Translations under genes and position numbers: made by a program
Notes under the pieces: model-generated
Database searches by the model: none
What the model was told of the DNA's origin: nothing
The model's input: the letters and a program-made list of their open reading frames with translations, nothing else
Source: Bacteroidales bacterium UBA4070
Lineage (GTDB): Bacteria; Bacteroidota; Bacteroidia; Bacteroidales; VadinHA17
Assembly: GCA_002383485.1 (NCBI GenBank)
Contig: DFYY01000015.1
Span: 1 to 58,101 of the forward strand
Direction of reading: 5' to 3'
DNA length: 58,101 nt
In this document: in pieces, positions 53,701 through 58,101 of the stretch
Layout of the letters: every line of letters starts with the position of its first letter
Numbering within the stretch: position 1 is the first letter of the stretch

Positions 53701-55122
53701 CCCTACCTTGAAGACCTGGCCGTTCAGTGTATACTCATAGGCCACCGCCAGAACCTCATCGTTATTGAGAGCCATATTGAGCGAGATATAGCCCAGCTGG
53801 CGGTTGATAGTATATTCCCTGTCAGTAAGCCGGCGCGCATTCTCGATCTTTTCATAGTCACGCCCGATCTGGAACCCGGGATAGAGCCCGGTAAAGGCAT
53901 CAGCCACCTGGTCAATATTCCGGATGGAGCTGTAGGTGGTGTTCAGCTGCTCGTAAAGGCCGTTTGTATTGTTTGACGTGTTGAGCGGTGCACCGGGAAT
54001 GCCCTGGAACTCAGGGACAGTGTTGTAGATGTTTGACTGGGTCTCAGCCAGGTCTATAAACGCAACGATGTTCCTGTTACTTACATCCTCAAAACGGCTG
54101 GTCTGGTTGGTGATCCACACCTCAATCTTTTCGATGTTGAGCCCGGTGCTGACTATAGGAAGGTTTTCAAGTGCCCCGTCAAAATTCTCCCTGAATTCCT
54201 GCGAGAGGAAGAAGTGGCGGTTGGCCTCATAACTGTCAGCGGTGATCTCGTACTCGCTGATCTGTGAACCGCCCTTGACCTCCACCACTGATGACTCACC
54301 CTTCTGCTGCGAGAAGACGGTTGTCATTGTCAGCTTGCCGAACTGCAGCTCGCTCTTCAGGCCGAAGAGGCTGTAGCTGCCGGTGATGAGCGTGCCATTG
54401 AGCGGCAGAGTCACATCGCCGGCTTCAATCTTTTTTATGATCTCGTCTTCCTTGCCGGAATACTCGAGCTTGGTACGGTTTTCAAACTCGAACATAGCTT
54501 CGGTGTTATAGTTGATACCCAGCTGCATCTTGTCTCCAATGGTGCCGGTGACGTTCATCTGGATCTTCTCCTGGAAGTCGAATGTGGGTATTGTACGAAG
54601 CCTCTCCGAAAGGGTGGGATTTTCGGTGTGGGATATGTTGATACCGAAGATCAGTTCGGCCGATCCCTGTGGGACGATGTTTATGACATTGCTGCCGAAG
54701 ATGCGGTCAAAGGTCTCTCCTCCCACCTCGATCTGCGGAATCAGCGATGACCTGAATCCGGAGGCGTCACCACGCAGTGTGGCGTCCCAGTATTCGCGCA
54801 TCGCCTGGTTAAACTCGTACTTCCGGTACTCTTCAGGAGACATGTAAACCGGCCGACGGTAGTTCAGGCTGCCTGCCTTCTGATAGATGATGTACTGATT
54901 GTTCCGGCCGTCATACTCTACTCTGGTACTGATGTTGGAAGGATTACTGAGGAAGAGCGGTGAAGATTGGGTGGCCTCCCATGGGTAGGCCGGATCACTG
55001 TTAAGTTTGAGAAGGGAGTCGCCCGGGTTTGTCTGCGCCGCAAGGGCAAACGGGAAAAGAGCAGGAAGAATCAAAAGCCCTACCCTGATCCAAAGATCTC
55101 TAATATGTGAAGTAAACTGCAA
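47716..55122 (-). CDS. sprA: Type 9 secretion translocon SprA (Sov)
   Basis: 2468 residues, matching the usual 2300-2500. SprA is the single-chain 36-strand outer-membrane barrel through which T9SS cargo passes. A signal peptide (about 1-29, ending ALAAQT) precedes the mature protein. The conserved N-terminal region includes PVYMSPEEYRKYEFNQAMRE and GGETFDRIFGSNVINIVPQG; SprA repeats such as EVWINELRLSDF appear in the middle; the last strand ends TNFGFSLRFTLVQ. The start is a TTG at 55122, since no ATG precedes the signal peptide. Thirteen bases separate it from ruvA. Its presence predicts T9SS cargo with C-terminal sorting domains elsewhere. Confidence 0.95.
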   Translation of the reverse strand: MQFTSHIRDLWIRVGLLILPALFPFALAAQTNPGDSLLKLNSDPAYPWEATQSSPLFLSNPSNISTRVEYDGRNNQYIIYQKAGSLNYRRPVYMSPEEYRKYEFNQAMREYWDATLRGDASGFRSSLIPQIEVGGETFDRIFGSNVINIVPQGSAELIFGINISHTENPTLSERLRTIPTFDFQEKIQMNVTGTIGDKMQLGINYNTEAMFEFENRTKLEYSGKEDEIIKKIEAGDVTLPLNGTLITGSYSLFGLKSELQFGKLTMTTVFSQQKGESSVVEVKGGSQISEYEITADSYEANRHFFLSQEFRENFDGALENLPIVSTGLNIEKIEVWITNQTSRFEDVSNRNIVAFIDLAETQSNIYNTVPEFQGIPGAPLNTSNNTNGLYEQLNTTYSSIRNIDQVADAFTGLYPGFQIGRDYEKIENARRLTDREYTINRQLGYISLNMALNNDEVLAVAYEYTLNGQVFKVGEFSTDGITAPDALILKLIKGTTLSPQIPTWKLMMKNIYNVGSGRIEPKNFEVNILYQDDKTGNALNYLPETPLDGKVLLQALGLDRLNSQLDRQPDGLFDFVEGITVMSERGRIIFPVLEPFGRHLLKYITDPEQIRKYVFTELYDSTQTVARQMAEKNKYLMRGQFSSASGSEIRLNVANIPAGSVKVTAGGVSLTENVDFTVDYNMGSVKIINSAIIESQTPVQVSLESNQFFGLQTKTLVGTHLNYRFSEKLNLGGTVLRLTERPYTQKVTYGDDPISNTIYGFDASYRTESQLLTNAIDWLPLIETNAPSSINFFGEFAHLVPGHSRAITAEGAVYIDDFEASEISLDLRAFNAWSLASIPQGQDQLFPEARLSKDLRSGFNRARMAWYVIDPLFLRNGSTTPGHIRANPDLQSSHFVREIYETEIFPFKESPSGIPTNISVLNVAFYPGERGPFNFDVLPGAYSAGLSSEGLLNSPRTRWGGMMRELLTNDFESANIQYIKFWVMDPFVENPDHEGGDLYFNLGNISEDILRDSRKQFENGLPNSPLLVNVDTTVWGRVPTVQAVVQAFDNNIDSRRYQDVGLDGLSNEDEAAFFDSFIQAVGAVVSPVVMEQIREDPSSDDFHYFRGSDYDQMQLGILERYKRFNGTDGNSPTSEMSSESYPTSGTTLPDMEDINRDNTLSETESYYQYHISLRPEDMVVGENFIVDELEYTATFANGEKSPVKWYQFKIPVTDYERRVGSIRDFKSIRFLRMFARNFDEEVIMRFARLELVRSEWRKYNLTFFEGGERITVPEEDDGTFEISSVSIEENAGKEPVNYVLPPGFDRVIDPANPQLRQLNEQSMVLRVRSLADGDARATYKNVTLDMRQYRRLKMEVHAEALIGEPLDDEDVTVFVRLGSDYRSNFYEYEIPLKLTPYGRYSNSSEEQREIVWPEENRIDIDLSELLEAKQARDAAMRQPGSTLSEADIFSVQSGNTRVSVSGNPNLSNVRVVMVGVRNPIRTRRPQSDDGAPRSAEVWINELRLSDFREDGGWAANAQMQARLADLGTVNLVGQTSTPGWGSIDKNVNQRSMEQVIQYDLSSNLELGKFFPEKAGIRIPVYMGYSENRIRPQYDPLDPDILLTDALDNLGTKAERDSVLDLSEEYSRRRTLTVSNAGTTRRGEKPHAWDPANVTVSYAFNEVYNTDPRTEIDVEKTYRGGIAYDFDARPKNFTPFQKAQIFNSSAFRLIKDFNVYLFPKHITVRTDLYRYYNEVKTRNINNPGILIEPVFTKDFQWTRFYDVKYDITKQLKVDFTASSIARIDEPGGGVDRRRYPDLFEAWRDSVMTNLSGFGRTTNYYHLLNFNYNVPINKLPLLSWVTSNARYSARYDWLAGTVFPDSVNINPGNIIKNSNNGQFTLQANLTNLYGKVKFLKEIEATTQPGAARRMSLGYEEVTHSRKGLVLRAGRARIINHNLKTKDVTVTVTAPDGTVVNGKYDVVSDMRIDFTPDADVSNASVDIKGRVEKKPGVASVVGRYLIRGLMALRNVSATYTLEQGHILPGYLPGTSFLGQQNSGGMLSPGWRFIAGLTDERFFDEAVINGWITTDTLLNNAATFSKREQINLRANIEPFPGLRIDVTADRRYSETLSSYLRADRLGNFPDSTRNTRLTGNFTISVVSWGTAFEKIPKTGDYVSETFERFRDYTAVISQRRSEERQQIDNLYDPGFDPVTGEPVTGPYASGYGITSGEVLVPAFLAAYTRRDPERISLSPFPSMLHMMPNWRINFEGLTKFEAVRKVFNSVSLSHQYRSTYTIGSFNTSLYYDPDGSGVSRIRDLRSNFIPQYEINTVTINEQFSPLINVDLGWKNSLTTRIEYRKSRTVTLNLASNQVADIRNDEITIGAGYRFDDVAIMLRSRTGQKALESDLNIKLDFSIRDNKTLARKLIEQVNQPVAGQKVFTLGATADYVLSDRFNLQIYADHTLNNPFVANTFLTSNTNFGFSLRFTLVQ

Positions 55123-55135
55123 TCCGGCACCCTGT

Positions 55136-55717
55136 TTATAACAGTTTCAGCGCCCTTCTGACCAGTTCCTCCACCCGGAGTTTGTTGTTTTCCCTGAGGA
55201 GGTTATCTATAACCTTCGTGGCGCTGTTCCTGGCAAAGCCAAGCATCACTAAAGCAGATAACGATTCTTCGCGGGCTGTATTGTCGGAAAATGCAATTAT
55301 TTCACCGGAAACAGAGTGTTTTCCGATCTTGTCTTTCAGGTCCACTATGATCCTCTGAGCAGTCTTCAGTCCTATGCCCTTGACTGCCTTGAGAATGCCG
55401 ACATCGCCGCGGAGAATTGCATCTCTCAGGTCAGACGGCCGGATTGATGAGAGCATCATCCTGGCGGTGCCGGCCCCGACACCGGAGACGGAGATCAGCT
55501 GCCTGAAGAGATCACGCTCATCGGCTGTCGTAAAACCAAACAGCAGGTGAGCATCCTCACGGATAGATTCATGGATCAGGATCTTGCACTCACTGGCCCT
55601 ATCCAGTTCGGCGTAGGTATTAAGTGATATGTTGATGTTGTAGCCAATGCCGTTGCACTCAACCACCACGTAAGCAGGGTTCAGTTCTGTAACCTTACCG
55701 GTAATATAGTCAATCAT
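55136..55717 (-). CDS. ruvA: Holliday junction DNA helicase subunit RuvA
   Basis: 193 residues. It binds four-way junctions as a tetramer and recruits the RuvB motor. The N-terminal OB domain starts MIDYITGKVTELNPAYVVVE. Two helix-hairpin-helix motifs follow (LISVSGVGAGTARMML and LKAVKGIGLKTAQRIIVDL). A C-terminal domain III (REESLSALVMLGFARNSAT) contacts RuvB. Its start overlaps the pdxA stop by four bases. Linkage to sprA is a common Bacteroidota arrangement. Confidence 0.97.
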   Translation of the reverse strand: MIDYITGKVTELNPAYVVVECNGIGYNINISLNTYAELDRASECKILIHESIREDAHLLFGFTTADERDLFRQLISVSGVGAGTARMMLSSIRPSDLRDAILRGDVGILKAVKGIGLKTAQRIIVDLKDKIGKHSVSGEIIAFSDNTAREESLSALVMLGFARNSATKVIDNLLRENNKLRVEELVRRALKLL

Positions 55718-56820
55718 AAGTGCTGGTCGAAGTTTTCAGGTTCGGGCGGCAGTTCGTCCACATGTTCCGGGTGTATCTCTATTTTCTGCGGTTGCAGCGG
55801 ATTGCGTATCAGTTCCTGGTAAATCTCCCTGTTCCTGAATATGTCAACGGCTGCATAGATGGCCTGACGCATCGAGTTACCCGAGGCCTCGTTCTTTCCG
55901 GTAATATCGAATGCCGTACCATGCACCGGCGATGTCCGTATCACCGGCAGTCCGGCGGTAAAATTCACCCCCGTATCAAAAGCAAGTGACTTGAATGCTC
56001 CCATCCCCTGGTCATGGTACATTGCCAGCACTGCATCAAACTTGCTGAAGGCCCCTGATCCGAAGAAGCCGTCAGACGAGTAGGGCCCGAAAGCCAGTAT
56101 CCCCTCCTCGTTGGCCTTCGTGATGGCCGGCATTATTATGTCTTTCTCTTCGTTGCCGAGCAGGCCGCCGTCACCGGCATGCGGGTTGAGACTGAGCACG
56201 CCGATCCTCGGTCCGCGGATGGCAAAGTCCTGTAAAAGAGACCTGTTAAGGAGCCTCAGCTTGGCCAGGATTGTGCCTATTGTGATGGCACCTGGCACAT
56301 CGCGAAGCGGAAGATGCTCGGTGACAAAACCAATCCTCATGCTCTCACTTATCATCAGCATCAGGACCTCATGGGATCCGATCCTTGATTTCAGGTAATC
56401 AGTGTGACCGGTAAATCGAAAATTGTCCGACTGGATATTGTGCTTGTCTATCGGGGCTGTCACAAGGACGTCAATCCTTCCTGCCGAAAGGTCCGCCACA
56501 GCACACTCGAGTGCAGCAAGAGAAGCCTGGCCTCCCTCCGGAGTCGATTTGCCAAGCTCAACCCGTACGTCATCACCCATGCAGTTGACAATATTAACCT
56601 TTTTCGGATGCGCCTCGGCAACACTGCGGATGTTGTTGAAATTGAAAGTAGTATTATTCAAAACCTTACGGTGATAGGCTGCCACCTTGGGGGAGCCGTA
56701 GACAACCGGTATGCACAGGTCGGTGATGGCAGAGTCAGACAGGGCCTTGATTATGATTTCATATCCGATACCGTTTATATCGCCCTGCGTGATTCCCGCA
56801 ACTATTGTTTTTTTATCCAT
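55714..56820 (-). CDS. pdxA: 4-hydroxythreonine-4-phosphate dehydrogenase
   Basis: 368 residues. It oxidises 4-phosphohydroxy-threonine in the DXP-dependent pyridoxal phosphate pathway, using NAD and a divalent metal. The opening IVAGITQGDINGIGYEII and the substrate region FRFTGHTDYLKSRI are typical. Metal-binding His residues are in FTGHTDYL, SLNPHAGDGG and AMYHDQGMGAFK. The C-terminal VRTSPVHGTAFDI block appears here as RTSPVHGTAFDITGKNEA. It is the first gene of the run with ruvA, sprA and gcvH and is divergent from mqnC. Confidence 0.96.
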   Translation of the reverse strand: MDKKTIVAGITQGDINGIGYEIIIKALSDSAITDLCIPVVYGSPKVAAYHRKVLNNTTFNFNNIRSVAEAHPKKVNIVNCMGDDVRVELGKSTPEGGQASLAALECAVADLSAGRIDVLVTAPIDKHNIQSDNFRFTGHTDYLKSRIGSHEVLMLMISESMRIGFVTEHLPLRDVPGAITIGTILAKLRLLNRSLLQDFAIRGPRIGVLSLNPHAGDGGLLGNEEKDIIMPAITKANEEGILAFGPYSSDGFFGSGAFSKFDAVLAMYHDQGMGAFKSLAFDTGVNFTAGLPVIRTSPVHGTAFDITGKNEASGNSMRQAIYAAVDIFRNREIYQELIRNPLQPQKIEIHPEHVDELPPEPENFDQHL

Positions 56821-56880
56821 TGTGATTCATCTCTTCCGGAGATCAGAGGGTCCTTCCGGGGTGGTAAAGTTAATCAAATA

Positions 56881-56913
56881 ATTGAATGAATCAGCTGAAT
56901 TGTATTACCTTTG
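56881..56913 (+). promoter_or_regulatory. Promoter of mqnC
   Basis: ATTG (56881-56884), 21 bases, then TACCTTTG (56906-56913), a perfect minus-7 box. The start should fall near 56920, which supports the mqnC ATG at 56948 over the in-frame TTG at 56882. Confidence 0.65.
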
Positions 56914-56947
56914 CGAACTCCGCCCACAATGCGCAGGAGGTCACAGG

Positions 56948-58039
56948 ATGGGAATCAGAGAACATTTATATGGACAACTCAGCGGAGGCGGCCGCATCAC
57001 CGCTGACGAGGCGCTGACACTGTGGGAGAAAGCCCCCATTGAGGAACTGTTATACGTTGCCGATCAACTGAGAAAGAAGCTGCATCCGGAAAACAGGGTC
57101 GGGTGGATGATAGACCGCAACGTCAATATCACGAACATCTGTTTCTCCCAATGCCGTTTCTGCAACTTTTGCCGCACAGCGAAGAGTGAAGAGGCGTATA
57201 TCACCGCCGATGAGGAGTATGACCGCAAGATAGAAGAGTTGCTGGCTCTCGGCGGTGATCAGCTTCTTCTGCAGGGCGGCATGAATCCGTCACTGGGGCT
57301 CGATTTTTATACGGGATTGTTCAGGCGTCTCAAGAGCCGCTGGCCGGGGGTCAAACTCCACGCCCTGGGGCCCCCGGAGGTGGCATGGCTCGCGCGGGCA
57401 GAAAAGATGAGCTACCGCGATGTGCTTGTGGCGCTTCGCGATGCAGGCCTCGACTCCCTGCCCGGTGCAGGGGCCGAGATACTCTCCGACAGGGTTCGCA
57501 GGCTGGTCTCCCCGGCAAAGGCCACCGTCGCCGAATGGCTGGGAGTGATGAGAGAGGCACACAGGCTGAACCTTCCTACCTCAGCAACCATGATGTTCGG
57601 GCATGCGGAGACGGTACAGGAGAGGATAGAGCACCTCGACATGCTTCGCAAGCTGCATGATGCCAGGCTCGAAGGACATGACGGGTTTATCACATTCATC
57701 CCGTGGCCTTTCATGGACCGCGGCACCAGGCTGGCGGAGAAGGACGGCATACGGAGCAATGTCACATCAACTGAGTATCTGAAGATGATTGCCATCAGCA
57801 GGATCATGCTTGACAACATAAGGAACATCCAGTCATCAATACTTACCGTCGGCAGGGAGACAGCCATGATATCGCTTCATGCGGGGGCCAATGATCTCGG
57901 ATCGGTGATGATGGAGGAGAACGTGGTGAGCGCCGCCGGTGACCCGTTCAGGGTCAATCCTGAAGAGATGAAGGAGATCATACGTGAGGCTGGATTCACC
58001 CCGGTGAGGAGGGATCAGCGATATATGCCTGTGGAGTAA
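56948..58039 (+). CDS. mqnC: Cyclic dehypoxanthinyl futalosine synthase MqnC
   Basis: 363 residues from ATG 56948. A radical SAM enzyme of the futalosine route to menaquinone; it cyclises dehypoxanthinyl futalosine. The 4Fe-4S cluster ligands are Cys65, Cys69 and Cys72 in NICFSQCRFCNFCR, a CxxxCxxC motif. Downstream landmarks are LLQGGMNPSLGLDFY, HALGPPEVAWLAR, DSLPGAGAEIL and ATMMFGHAET. The full chain is present and ends at 58039, leaving about 60 bases of AT-rich sequence to the window end. Related MqnE is excluded by the GMNP and PGAGAEIL sequences typical of MqnC. Confidence 0.93.
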   Translation: MGIREHLYGQLSGGGRITADEALTLWEKAPIEELLYVADQLRKKLHPENRVGWMIDRNVNITNICFSQCRFCNFCRTAKSEEAYITADEEYDRKIEELLALGGDQLLLQGGMNPSLGLDFYTGLFRRLKSRWPGVKLHALGPPEVAWLARAEKMSYRDVLVALRDAGLDSLPGAGAEILSDRVRRLVSPAKATVAEWLGVMREAHRLNLPTSATMMFGHAETVQERIEHLDMLRKLHDARLEGHDGFITFIPWPFMDRGTRLAEKDGIRSNVTSTEYLKMIAISRIMLDNIRNIQSSILTVGRETAMISLHAGANDLGSVMMEENVVSAAGDPFRVNPEEMKEIIREAGFTPVRRDQRYMPVE

Positions 58040-58101
58040 ATCAGGATGGTCGTATTCTAAGATAAAAACAAGCAGTTTGAAAGATTTTTTGAGTTTTTTA
58101 T

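Overview
The window looks like chromosomal DNA from a Bacteroidota (Bacteroidetes) bacterium, most likely in or near the order Bacteroidales. Lineage markers seen directly are an lpxC-fabZ fusion, the RprX/RprY two-component pair, the giant type 9 secretion barrel SprA, a GSCFA protein, TonB-receptor remains, and several promoters with the Bacteroidota pattern (TTTG-like box, 19-21 bases, TAnnTTTG). The futalosine-pathway enzyme MqnC argues against the genus Bacteroides itself.

Layout. 1-7620 holds the 3' end of a radC-like gene, a 24-repeat CRISPR array and a minus-strand cas9-cas1-cas2 operon (type II-C), with a tracrRNA divergent from cas9. A tRNA-Arg follows. 7975-11900 carries leuS and an M23 lipoprotein. 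11971-17886 has purN (minus), then acpP-fabF-rnc-IPExxxVDY and rprX-rprY (plus). 18043-25531 has lepA, cstA, a MATE transporter, groEL-groES and secG. 25539-29993 has a TPR protein, lptE and a sigma-54-type activator on minus, with a MerR-type regulator divergent. 30019-30968 is a decayed TonB-receptor region. 31029-35443 has a GSCFA protein, an alpha/beta hydrolase, an ECF sigma factor and a DUF4139 protein. 35450-36300 has no credible protein gene; it contains a promoter, about 590 bases of strongly self-complementary sequence, and a terminator. 36307-40877 is the lipid A block lpxA, lpxC-fabZ, lpxD plus an HD-domain gene. 40980-45760 is the rimP-nusA-infB operon. 45817-47097 is a broken GH31 glycosidase. 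47219-56820 is a minus-strand run pdxA-ruvA-sprA-gcvH, and mqnC closes the window on plus.

How it works together. Most genes are housekeeping: tRNA charging, translation initiation and recycling, fatty-acid and lipid A synthesis, envelope assembly (LptE, SecG, SprA), protein folding (GroESL) and envelope signalling (RprXY). The CRISPR-Cas locus is the main accessory island and looks AT-richer than its neighbours. Two nutrient-uptake genes (TonB receptor, GH31) are pseudogenes with internal losses.

Most worth a second look: (1) the large structured RNA candidate at about 35635-36228; (2) CRISPR repeats that each carry a near-consensus Bacteroidota promoter, matched by a tracrRNA promoter with the same 20-base spacing whose upstream box sits directly beside the cas9 start codon; (3) a family of intergenic 7-base tandem repeats at three junctions; (4) four TGTTAAAA boxes in front of rprX.
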